23,617 bases of DNA from assembly GCA_002358855.1 (NCBI GenBank), contig DEPQ01000048.1, positions 596 through 24,212 of the forward strand. The letters run 5' to 3'. The stretch comes from Bacteroidales bacterium UBA3388 (GTDB lineage Bacteria > Bacteroidota > Bacteroidia > Bacteroidales > P3). Shown here piece by piece: positions 14,330-22,343 of the stretch. Made by a program: the position numbers and the translations under genes. The notes under the pieces were generated by a model. That model was not told the origin of the DNA and did not search any database. It saw nothing but the letters and a program-made list of their open reading frames with translations. How positions within the stretch are numbered: the stretch's first letter is position 1; each line of letters starts with the position of its first letter.

Positions 14330-16879
14330 TTAATATGCCATTCTGTTTCTGAAGTCATTGCGTTTTTCATACTTCAAATCTTGAAGCATAGGTGCTTTTA
14401 CTGATATGGAAAAGTTCCATCCTTGTCGCGGACCAAAGGGAACCCAATTCATTCTCATTTCCCAACAATGTAAGTCGCGATAAAAATCTATGGAGGTATA
14501 AGTAAAATCTTTGTTTATAAAGTCATAACCTGATGAAAAACCGATTTTCCATTTTGAAGTAAGGTTTACGTCTCCTCTTGCTGTGAATGTGGCAGATTTA
14601 TTGGTTTGATAGCCTGCAATACTTACTATATAAGAAGATAAATGAGAGTAACTTAAACCCAAAGAAAGGTTCCAAGGAATTGAGAAATCAACATAATCGG
14701 GTAAAATCTCGTTTGGATTTGCAAAAGGACTATACATTAACTCTGTTGGAGAGTAATCTGCTTGCGTTTGTGTGTTTTGATTGTGTTGTTGTGCTTTTTT
14801 AGGATTGAATTGCCAACTTACGTTTAGTGTCCATTGTGAATTTTGTCTTTTAAATAACTTTCCTTCTTTGTCAAATAAGAATTGATTTGTTAATCTTCCT
14901 AAACTATCAAGCACGTATGGGGTATATGAAGCAGAATAGTTAAGTAATAATTTGTTTAAAAGGGTTGTTCGTGCCGAAAGTCTTAGAGGTTGCCAATTCA
15001 AACTATCTTTTGCTAAGTCATATCCTGAGGATAGTGTGAAGTTTTCAAGTAAAACGATTTTTCTTTCGCCTGTTATTGTATCGTTTGCGTTCTTTACTTT
15101 CATTTCTAAATTGTTGCCAATAGAGAAATTAACTATTCCCGATGCTCCTTGTGCGGGAGAACCATATATTCCGTTTTCTGTGCGAGAGTAATATATGCGA
15201 TTGCCTTCTTTGTCGGTGTAAAAATCATAGAATCCTAAGGAAGGGTCAGAAAAATCGGGTGTATAAGTAAAGGAAATATTTGGATTGATAACGTGGCGTA
15301 TTGCTTTTATAAATCCTTTTTTGAAAATAAACATTCCGTAAAGGCGAGTATTAAGACTACTTTTGAAGTTTACGTTTCGGTTTGCAATAAATCCATAAAT
15401 TGTATCTTTGTCTATAAGGTCTGTTTCGGGATTATAGGTTTTGCTTATGCTGTTTGAATACCAACGTTCTGTGTAATCTATGCTGTTTGTCCAATTTAGG
15501 TGTTTGAAAACTTTAACATTGCTTTGAATTGGTAGAGAATGAATGATTCCGTTGCGGAACGATTTGAATATATCAGGAGATGTAAGTAAGGTATCGTAGG
15601 TGTCAATCTTATTTATCATATTTACTCGGTAAGAAAGAGAAATATCTTCGTACCATTTGTTTTTTCCTTGTTTTTTCTTTTTGCGTAAAGGATAGATTTG
15701 TGTGGTTGAAAGACTCACAGAGGGCAATTCCAACGATATTGCACCTGTATTTACGTTGTAACTCTCACCTAAATTTGCTATCATATTCCAATACGAACCT
15801 AATTTGCTTGAAAAAGCAATAGAAGAAGTTGTTGTGTTGTTGAAATAGTCGGAAAGATTTGTTGTGTATTGATTAAATTTGCTACTTACCAAGTTTACGT
15901 TTGCAGAAAAAGAACGATTAGGGTGTGCTTTACTGTCTTGACGGTGCGACCAACGAAATTTGAATGCGTTAGATGAACTATAACTTGGAGTATTTCTTAG
16001 ACCTGTGTGATTGTCTTCATAACGAAATTCTATGGAACCTGAGTATTTATAACGTTTTACGTATGATGAGGTTATGTTTAGGGCGTATGAAAGATTTGTG
16101 TAAATGTCTCCTTGTAGGGCAAGGTCCATATAATCATTGATAGCAAAGTACCAACCAATGTTTCTTAGGTAATAACCACGGTTTTTTGCATAACCATACG
16201 AAGGCATAAGAAATCCTGATTTTTTAGATTCAGTAAAAGGAAAGTAAGCAAAGGGTAAACCAACAGGAAGAGGTATTTCCATAATTGAAAACCAAGCAGG
16301 TCCTGTTACTATTTTGTCATCAGTTATTAGTTTTGCTTTTGAGAAATTTATTCCAAAGTGAGGGTGCTCCGCATTGTCGCATGTGGTGAATATTCCTGAG
16401 GAAATAAACATTGTTTCATCATCAACTTTCTTTACTTTCTTTCCATGCAAATAACCATCGCTTTCCTTTGTAAATACATTGCTGATTAGACCTTGTTTTG
16501 TGTCAAAATTATATTTTAATTGTTTGGAATTATATTGCTGACTACCTTCTTTAAAAATAGGATATTGTCTTTCTTTTGCCAAAGAGTCTTTTACCTCTTC
16601 TGAAAAAAGGAATTTGGTATCAAAATTCACAGTCATAAATCCACTTTGCAACTCCATTTTTTGATAATTGACCTTTGCTTCATTATAAATTAAGACATCT
16701 TTTGTATCAAACAGAAAGGTAATAGAGTCTTTTGATTGATAATCTACCTTTGCTTGAAGGGTTGGTTTATGTTTTTTTTGAGTCGGAATACTATCTTGCG
16801 ACACTGCACAAAAAGGTTTTAGCAACAAAAATGTCACTAAAAACACTAAAAAAATGTATAAGTGTCGTTTTTTTCCCAA
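14330..16879 (-). CDS. lptD: LPS-assembly protein LptD (OstA-like)
   Basis: An 849-residue outer-membrane protein that inserts lipopolysaccharide into the outer leaflet. A signal peptide (KKRH, then a hydrophobic run to about 22, then FCAVSQD) is followed by the periplasmic OstA-like beta-jellyroll (about 40-190; note TTCDNAEHPHFGI) and a large barrel with many alternating strands to the C-terminus. The family's N-terminal barrel landmark GYAKNRGYYLRNIGWYFAIND is present near 228-248. No in-frame ATG exists before the signal peptide: the frame upstream reaches a TAA without one. The start is therefore TTG at 16879. A -7 box is present upstream on the same strand. It is divergent from the amidase gene and leads into the GH109-like gene. 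Confidence 0.9.
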   Translation of the reverse strand: MGKKRHLYIFLVFLVTFLLLKPFCAVSQDSIPTQKKHKPTLQAKVDYQSKDSITFLFDTKDVLIYNEAKVNYQKMELQSGFMTVNFDTKFLFSEEVKDSLAKERQYPIFKEGSQQYNSKQLKYNFDTKQGLISNVFTKESDGYLHGKKVKKVDDETMFISSGIFTTCDNAEHPHFGINFSKAKLITDDKIVTGPAWFSIMEIPLPVGLPFAYFPFTESKKSGFLMPSYGYAKNRGYYLRNIGWYFAINDYMDLALQGDIYTNLSYALNITSSYVKRYKYSGSIEFRYEDNHTGLRNTPSYSSSNAFKFRWSHRQDSKAHPNRSFSANVNLVSSKFNQYTTNLSDYFNNTTTSSIAFSSKLGSYWNMIANLGESYNVNTGAISLELPSVSLSTTQIYPLRKKKKQGKNKWYEDISLSYRVNMINKIDTYDTLLTSPDIFKSFRNGIIHSLPIQSNVKVFKHLNWTNSIDYTERWYSNSISKTYNPETDLIDKDTIYGFIANRNVNFKSSLNTRLYGMFIFKKGFIKAIRHVINPNISFTYTPDFSDPSLGFYDFYTDKEGNRIYYSRTENGIYGSPAQGASGIVNFSIGNNLEMKVKNANDTITGERKIVLLENFTLSSGYDLAKDSLNWQPLRLSARTTLLNKLLLNYSASYTPYVLDSLGRLTNQFLFDKEGKLFKRQNSQWTLNVSWQFNPKKAQQHNQNTQTQADYSPTELMYSPFANPNEILPDYVDFSIPWNLSLGLSYSHLSSYIVSIAGYQTNKSATFTARGDVNLTSKWKIGFSSGYDFINKDFTYTSIDFYRDLHCWEMRMNWVPFGPRQGWNFSISVKAPMLQDLKYEKRNDFRNRMAY

Positions 16880-16898
16880 TTTTTTTAATTTTAATTTG

Positions 16899-16925
16899 TA
16901 TTTTTGTAACCGATTTGCAAAAGTA
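16899..16925. promoter_or_regulatory. Back-to-back -7 boxes for lptD and the amidase
   Basis: On the plus strand TATTTTTG at 16899-16906 precedes the amidase ATG (16956). On the minus strand TACTTTTG (complement of 16918-16925) precedes the lptD TTG (16879). The two boxes are 11 bases apart, so the start regions overlap and transcription of the two envelope genes may compete. Neither has an obvious -33 element. The amidase also has an SD-like AGGCGG at 16945-16950, unusual for this window. Confidence 0.5.
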
Positions 16926-16955
16926 ATCTTTTTTTAGATAATTTAGGCGGAATAA

Positions 16956-18203
16956 ATGAATAAAGAACGAGTTTTTAAAAATATTTTCAATTTATCATTG
17001 ATTATTCTTTTGAGCACCTGGTTTTGTCATGCACAAGAAGAGGGCTCAATCAACAAATTTGATAAGATTGTAATTGACGCAGGACACGGAGGTGATAAAC
17101 CAGGAGCGGTAGGTGCAAGAAGCAAAGAAAAAGACATAACCTTAGCGGTTAGTTTGAAGTTAGGTAAAATGGTTACAGAGCATTTGAAAGATGTAGAGGT
17201 TTATTATACTCGCGTAATTGACAAAGATGTAGAACTTTATAAAAGAAGTCAGATCGCAAATAAAATCAGTGCTGATTTATTTATTTCTATTCACTGCAAT
17301 TCTTCTTCAAATAAAACACCAAAAGGTAGCGAAACCTTTGCCTTAGGGGTTACAAAAGCAGCACAAAACCTTGAAGTAGCAAAGAAAGAGAACAAAGATA
17401 TTTTATTGGAGGCAAATTACGGAGATAATTACGATGGTTTTGATCCTAATGCTCCTGAAAACGACATTCTTTTCTCCCTTTTCCAAAACGCATATATGGA
17501 AGGAAGTCTGTGGTTTGCAGATAAAATTCAAAAACACTTAACATCAAACACACCAATTATCAACAGAGGAGTAAAACAAGCAAATTTCGTAGTATTATTG
17601 AAGTCAGCAATGCCTTCAGTTTTGGTTGAAATAGGTTTTATCTCCAATGCCGAAGAAGAACTCTATCTTATGAGTGAGTATGGACAATATGAAATTGCAG
17701 CATCTATATTCCAAGCAATTTGTGAATATAAAATGCACAAAGATAATGTAAAAATATCTATTCCAACTACCGAACAACTTATTCCGAAAAATGTTTTAGA
17801 TAAAAACAAACAAGAAAAAGAAGCACAACTCTTGGCAAAACAAAAAGAACAAGAACGTTTGAAAAAAGAAAGAGAAGAACAAAAACAAAAAGAACAAGAG
17901 CGTAAAAAAGAAAACGAAAAAGGAACAGGAATAGATGTTGTTTACCGCGTGCAATTTGCTTCAATGAAAAATCAAATCTCAACCAAAGACAAAACATTTG
18001 ATGGATTAGACGATGTTTGGGCTTATGAATTTGACGGTTATTGGAAATATTGTGCAGGATTGTTTGCAACACAAAAAGAAGCATCTAATTACGTACAGAA
18101 AGTCAGAGGATTAGGACACAAAGATGCCTTTGTCGTTGTATTTTATAAAGGCAAACGCATAACATTTGAGCAAGTCAGAGCGTTAGAGAAAGAAAAAAGT
18201 TAA
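16956..18203 (+). CDS. N-acetylmuramoyl-L-alanine amidase with SPOR-like C-terminus
   Basis: A 415-residue exported Amidase_3 enzyme that cuts the amide bond between MurNAc and the stem peptide during cell separation. A signal peptide (residues 1-26, ending CHAQ) leads into the catalytic domain (about 35-245). Expected zinc ligands are His44 (DAGHGG), Glu58 (EKDITL) and His113 (SIHCNS), with the catalytic Glu225 in VEIGFISN. A Lys/Glu/Gln-rich linker of about 60 residues (268-325) joins it to a C-terminal region (about 328-410) resembling a SPOR domain, which would bind denuded glycan strands at the division site. It is first in a plus-strand run and divergent from lptD. The next gene starts 10 bases later. 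Confidence 0.93.
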   Translation: MNKERVFKNIFNLSLIILLSTWFCHAQEEGSINKFDKIVIDAGHGGDKPGAVGARSKEKDITLAVSLKLGKMVTEHLKDVEVYYTRVIDKDVELYKRSQIANKISADLFISIHCNSSSNKTPKGSETFALGVTKAAQNLEVAKKENKDILLEANYGDNYDGFDPNAPENDILFSLFQNAYMEGSLWFADKIQKHLTSNTPIINRGVKQANFVVLLKSAMPSVLVEIGFISNAEEELYLMSEYGQYEIAASIFQAICEYKMHKDNVKISIPTTEQLIPKNVLDKNKQEKEAQLLAKQKEQERLKKEREEQKQKEQERKKENEKGTGIDVVYRVQFASMKNQISTKDKTFDGLDDVWAYEFDGYWKYCAGLFATQKEASNYVQKVRGLGHKDAFVVVFYKGKRITFEQVRALEKEKS

Positions 18204-18213
18204 AAACTGAGGT

Positions 18214-19134
18214 ATGAAAACTGAATTTAAAGTAGGATTATTTGGACTATTAGTCTTAGTTATATTATTTTTTGGTATAAAATTTCTAAAAGGAAGCGAT
18301 ATTTTTCAAAAAGAAAACGTCTATTACGCAACTTATAATGACGTTAGCGGAATGCTTGTTAGCAGCAACGTCTTTATAAATGGACTAAGAGTTGGATATG
18401 TAAAAGAGATAACAACAACCAACGAAAGAGCAGACAATTTTGTTGTTGCTTTCACTGTTCGTAGCGACATAAAAATCCCTGAGGATAGCAAGATACTTTT
18501 GTTTTCTTCAGATTTGCTTGGTTCAAAAGCATTGAAACTTCAACTTGGCAACTCATCAAAAATAATAAGTGATGGTGACACAATAAAAAGTGATAAAGAA
18601 TTAGGAATGCTTGACAACCTTGGAGCAAGTATTTCGCCTATGATGAATAATTTAGATAGCATTTTGTCAAGTTTGAACAACATATTGAATATCCAAAATC
18701 AAAACTCACTTCAAAACACCATTGCAAACATAGAAACAACTACTGAAAGACTTGGAAATATTACCACAAACTTAGATAATTTGATGAGTAGTGAAAAAAC
18801 AAAACTCGCAAAAATCATAGAAAACACCGAAAGCATTACCTCAAATCTAAAAGATAATAACCAAAAATTAACAAATATAATTCAAAACGTTGATAATATA
18901 GTGGATTCTGCCGCAAAAGCAAATATCGGTTCAACACTTATAGAAACAGGAAAAAGCATAGAAAGACTTAACTCTGTTTTAGGTGTGATAGAAAAAGGCA
19001 AAGGAAACGTAGGACTACTTATAAACGATGAAGAACTATATAAGAGTTTAGACAATAGTGCTAAAAATCTAAACAAACTAATAGAAGATATAAAAGAAAA
19101 TCCTAAAAAATACATCAACGTTTCAGTTTTCTAA
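18214..19134 (+). CDS. MCE/MlaD family phospholipid-transport protein
   Basis: A 306-residue protein anchored in the inner membrane by one N-terminal segment (about 6-26), followed by a single MCE domain (about 36-130; SGMLVSSNVFINGLRVGYV is characteristic). The rest is a long helical tail with regular heptad-like Asn/Thr/Leu repeats (IANIETTTERLGNITTNLDNL and onwards). MCE proteins form hexameric lipid shuttles between the membranes. The ABC partners (MlaE/MlaF-like) are not in this window. It starts 10 bases after the amidase stop, so translation is probably coupled. The family call is firm; the cargo is inferred. Confidence 0.9.
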   Translation: MKTEFKVGLFGLLVLVILFFGIKFLKGSDIFQKENVYYATYNDVSGMLVSSNVFINGLRVGYVKEITTTNERADNFVVAFTVRSDIKIPEDSKILLFSSDLLGSKALKLQLGNSSKIISDGDTIKSDKELGMLDNLGASISPMMNNLDSILSSLNNILNIQNQNSLQNTIANIETTTERLGNITTNLDNLMSSEKTKLAKIIENTESITSNLKDNNQKLTNIIQNVDNIVDSAAKANIGSTLIETGKSIERLNSVLGVIEKGKGNVGLLINDEELYKSLDNSAKNLNKLIEDIKENPKKYINVSVF

Positions 19135-19147
19135 AATTAAATTAGAT

Positions 19148-19915
19148 ATGTTATTTGAAGAAATAGTATTTGGACCAATAAAATCAAGAAGATTAGGAGT
19201 TAGTTTAGGAGTAAATGTACTGCCAACCGAGAAGAAATATTGTAGCTTTAATTGCATATACTGTGAATGTGGTTGGAATAAAATAGACACTTCAATACAA
19301 GTACCACTAAACAAGAGAGAAGACATAAAACAAGCACTCTACAAGAAATTATCAGAAAGTACAGCAGAATTTAACTCAACAATAGACTCAATAACATTTT
19401 CAGGCAACGGAGAACCAACTCTTCACCCCGATATATTAGGTATTGTAGAAGATGTAATAGAAATAAGAAACGAATTTTGTCCACAAGCAAAAATTACAAT
19501 TCTCTCAAACTCAACAAATCTTGTAAGAGAAGACGTATTCAAAGCATTACAACTAATAGACAACCCGATTCTAAAAATAGACGCAGGAACAGAGAGAATG
19601 TACAAACTAATTAACGAACCTGTAAGTTGCACTTTTGACACTATAAAACAAAAACTAATAGAATTTGGTAGCAAGTGCATTGTTCAAACCCTATTACTTA
19701 GAGGAGAACATAACGGAGAAAAAATAGACAACACCTCACAAGAAGAATTTACTGCTTGGTTGGAAATAGTCAAACAAATAAAACCAAAATCTGTTATGCT
19801 ATACTCAATAGATAGAGAAACACCTGAAAAAAATCTTGAAAAACTTTTAATTCCCGAACTCGAACAATATGCAGAAAGAGTAAGAGAAATAGGAATTGCA
19901 ACATTCACTTATTAA
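19148..19915 (+). CDS. Radical SAM protein
   Basis: A 255-residue radical SAM enzyme. The [4Fe-4S] cluster ligands are Cys32, Cys36 and Cys39 in CSFNCIYC, followed by the SAM-binding FSGNGEPTLHPDI segment (about 83-95) and the ILSNSTN stretch. There is no SPASM or extra cysteine cluster evident at the C-terminus. It resembles the COG0731-type Fe-S oxidoreductases, whose reactions are often unassigned; no substrate can be named from sequence. It sits 13 bases after the MCE gene and 5 bases before the FeoB-like gene, so it could be part of the same transcript. Confidence 0.88.
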   Translation: MLFEEIVFGPIKSRRLGVSLGVNVLPTEKKYCSFNCIYCECGWNKIDTSIQVPLNKREDIKQALYKKLSESTAEFNSTIDSITFSGNGEPTLHPDILGIVEDVIEIRNEFCPQAKITILSNSTNLVREDVFKALQLIDNPILKIDAGTERMYKLINEPVSCTFDTIKQKLIEFGSKCIVQTLLLRGEHNGEKIDNTSQEEFTAWLEIVKQIKPKSVMLYSIDRETPEKNLEKLLIPELEQYAERVREIGIATFTY

Positions 19916-19920
19916 AATTT

Positions 19921-21075
19921 ATGACGCAAAATCAAACTGAAAAATTAGATAAAATACTCCTTCATCCTTTTTTAGGATATATTATATTCCTATTGATAAT
20001 AGGAATAACTTTCTTTCTCACCTTCTCAATAGGTAACTATCCAATGGAGTTAATGGAAAAGGGAGTTGATTATTTAGCAGAATTTGCTCAAAAATCAATT
20101 CCACAAGGATTCTTCAACGATTTGGTAGTACAAGGCATAATAGGAGGCGTAGGAGGAGTAATAGTCTTTCTGCCAAACATATTGATTTTATTTCTCTGCA
20201 TCTCCTTAATGGAAGAAAGTGGATATATGTCAAGAGCATCGCAGTTGATGGATAAATTTATGCATGCAATAGGACTACACGGTAAAAGTTTTGCGCCACT
20301 TATTATGGGATTTGGTTGCAATGTCCCTGCAATAATGTCCACTAAATTTATTGAAGACAAAAGAGATAGATTAGTTACAATGCTCATCATTCCCTTTATG
20401 TCCTGCTCAGCACGTTTACCTGTATACATCATAATAGCAGGCACTTTCTTTCCCGAACACTCAACACTTGTAATGCTACTCCTCTACCTATTAGGAGTGC
20501 TTCTTGCAATATTTTTTGCATTACTTTTCAAAAAAACCTTCAACCATAACAATCACGTACCATATTCTCTAACCCTACAAGAATATCGAGTACCACAAGC
20601 AAAAGCAGTGATAAAAACAATATGCGAAAATGCAGGCGAATACCTCAAAAAAATGGCAGGAATAGTCCTGATTGCTTCCATAGCAATGTGGTTGTTAATG
20701 TATTTTCCACAACAAGACACCAATAACATAGAACAAAGTTACATAGCAACAGCAGGCAAAATCATAGAACCTGTAATGACACCAATAGGATTAGATTGGA
20801 AACTATCAGTCTCTCTTATCACAGGCGTTGCTGCCAAAGAAATCATTATCTCTACCCTTGGAGTGCTTTATTCTACAAGCACTTTTTACCTATCTCAACC
20901 AACTGCTCTGTCTTTTCTTGTATTTGTTCTCATTTATTTCCCATGTACAGCTGTCTTTGCTGCCGTCAAAAAAGAAGCAAAACTCAAATGGGCAATATTT
21001 GTTGTTACCTACACAACTGTAGTAGCGTGGATACTCGCTTTTGCAACCTATCACATAGCAGGATTGTTTTTCTAA
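19921..21075 (+). CDS. FeoB-type ferrous iron transporter membrane core, without G domain
   Basis: 384 residues, about half a full FeoB. It covers the membrane part: GFGCNVPAIM at 130-139 and CSARLPVY at 162-169 are the signature segments, with eight or so hydrophobic helices and the VAAKEIIISTLGVLY segment. The N-terminal GTPase (G1 GNPNxGKT, G3, G4) that normally begins FeoB is wholly absent, and nothing upstream encodes one, since the neighbour is the radical SAM gene. The start at ATG 19921 is 5 bases from that gene and gives a neat MTQNQTEKLDKILLHP beginning. It may be a stand-alone core, a partner of a GTPase elsewhere, or a truncated, non-functional copy. There is no FeoA gene here. 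Confidence 0.9.
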   Translation: MTQNQTEKLDKILLHPFLGYIIFLLIIGITFFLTFSIGNYPMELMEKGVDYLAEFAQKSIPQGFFNDLVVQGIIGGVGGVIVFLPNILILFLCISLMEESGYMSRASQLMDKFMHAIGLHGKSFAPLIMGFGCNVPAIMSTKFIEDKRDRLVTMLIIPFMSCSARLPVYIIIAGTFFPEHSTLVMLLLYLLGVLLAIFFALLFKKTFNHNNHVPYSLTLQEYRVPQAKAVIKTICENAGEYLKKMAGIVLIASIAMWLLMYFPQQDTNNIEQSYIATAGKIIEPVMTPIGLDWKLSVSLITGVAAKEIIISTLGVLYSTSTFYLSQPTALSFLVFVLIYFPCTAVFAAVKKEAKLKWAIFVVTYTTVVAWILAFATYHIAGLFF

Positions 21076-21087
21076 AAAAATCCTTTT
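21060..21087 (+). terminator. Weak hairpin at the end of the FeoB-like gene
   Basis: AGGATT (21060-21065) pairs with AATCCT (21079-21084) and inner T and A runs can pair after one bulged G. A short T run follows to 21087. It overlaps the stop codon. AT-rich and imperfect, so uncertain. Confidence 0.4.
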
Positions 21088-21162
21088 CTGCTCATAATAA
21101 ATATTAAAAACACTTTGTCTTCAAAAAAATATATCTGTAAAGTGTAATATTTTGAGCAGAGT

Positions 21163-21483
21163 ATGAAAAAGATAGTTAAAAACCAATCAACTTCTCCAGT
21201 AACTATAACGCCAGCAGAAAGTACTACTTATACAATGGTGGCTATGACAGGTTGCTTTATAGAACGTATAGTCTCAGTAACAATATTACCATATCCAACA
21301 CCAGTAATATCATATTCTCCATGCTATGTGGATGTAAATGACCCAACCTTAGCACTTAGAGACGAAAGTTTAAATTCAACAACTTCATTATGGACATTTT
21401 CTAACGGTTCAACTTCAAATACTCATTCACTAAACCACAGATTTAATGATGTAAATAGTTGCGAAGATAACGTATTTTTGTAA
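21163..21483 (+). pseudogene. PKD-domain surface-protein remnant
   Basis: A 106-residue fragment without a signal peptide. Its N-terminal part (SPVTITPAESTTYTMVAMTGC, IVSVTILPYPTP) matches the end of a repeated extracellular domain as found in large Bacteroidota adhesins and gliding-type proteins. The later part (LRDESLNSTTSLWTFSNGST, NHRFND) looks like the first half of a PKD domain, which then breaks off at TAA. A complete protein would be many hundreds of residues longer with a sorting domain; none is present up to 21647. Probably a decayed leftover of a large gene next to the second restriction locus. A real, short, unrelated protein cannot be ruled out. Confidence 0.5.
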
Positions 21484-21647
21484 TTGATAAAAATAGTCTT
21501 TCTAACTCTTGATTTCAGAAAAATAAAACAAAGAAATAATTTTGCGAAACAAAGAAAAAATTTTGCAGAATTAGATCTAACCACTTACGGATATTTGCTC
21601 GCAAAGAAAAAAAGAAGAAGGGGAATATATTTACTATTATTTTGCAC

Positions 21648-22343
21648 TTATAACATAAAAATTTCTAACTTATTTTTCCACCTTTCCCAATCTGGCATTT
21701 CCTTTTGCAATAATTCCCAAAATGAGTTTGTATGATTTGGATATATCAAATGGCATAATTCATGGGTAATAACATACTCAATGCAAGGTCGAGGGGCCAT
21801 TATCAATCGTGTATTGAGAATTATTTTCCCCTTAGGAGTACAACTTCCCCATCTATTTTTCATTTCCTGAATATATAAAGATGATGGTTTTACTCCATAT
21901 TTAGAAAAACGTGCAATAATTGGTTCAGCATACTCAACAAACTTATTCTTAGCATGTTGTTTATACCATTCTTTCATCAATTCTTTCGCCTTACTTTTAG
22001 GAGAACATACTATTTCAAAATATCTTCCTTTATATCGTACGCTATTAGGCTTTCCCTCTTCAATTCGCAATAAGAATTGACGACCAAGATAATAATGAGA
22101 TTCTCCACTAATAAACTTTTTTTCAGGTGAACGTTCTCCTAATTCTTTAAAATAACGCTGTTGTTTTAAAATCCATTGCGCTCTTTTCAACAGACGTTGT
22201 TCTACTACCTCTATTTTTGCATCAATTGGAGCCAACACCTCAACATTGCCATAAGGATAGACCTTTATTCCAAGCGTTTTACGATTCGAATATTTCAATC
22301 TGTATTCTATTTCGTGTGAACCAAATATAATTTTATTCTCCAT
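21648..22343 (-). CDS. YgjP/SprT-like zinc metalloprotease of a type I R-M locus
   Basis: 231 residues from the ATG at 22343, which forms a TAATG overlap with the stop codon of hsdR; an in-frame ATG at 22355 would add four residues. It belongs to the M48/YgjP (DUF45) group: HELCH, with two zinc-binding His and the catalytic Glu (residues 198-202 counting from the longer start), a downstream His208, and the conserved MKNRWGSC block at 166-172. These proteins are repeatedly found next to hsdR in bacteria but their role in restriction is not established. It is the last gene of the right-hand minus-strand locus. Confidence 0.9.
   Translation of the reverse strand: MENKIIFGSHEIEYRLKYSNRKTLGIKVYPYGNVEVLAPIDAKIEVVEQRLLKRAQWILKQQRYFKELGERSPEKKFISGESHYYLGRQFLLRIEEGKPNSVRYKGRYFEIVCSPKSKAKELMKEWYKQHAKNKFVEYAEPIIARFSKYGVKPSSLYIQEMKNRWGSCTPKGKIILNTRLIMAPRPCIEYVITHELCHLIYPNHTNSFWELLQKEMPDWERWKNKLEIFML

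Noticed and set aside
21484..21735. An 83-codon plus-strand frame after the PKD fragment.
   Set aside because: TTG start, repetitive Lys/Asn-rich translation with no domain, and it runs into the 3' end of the YgjP-like gene. The gap 21484-21647 shows only AT-rich sequence with a -7-like TAATTTTG at 21537-21544.
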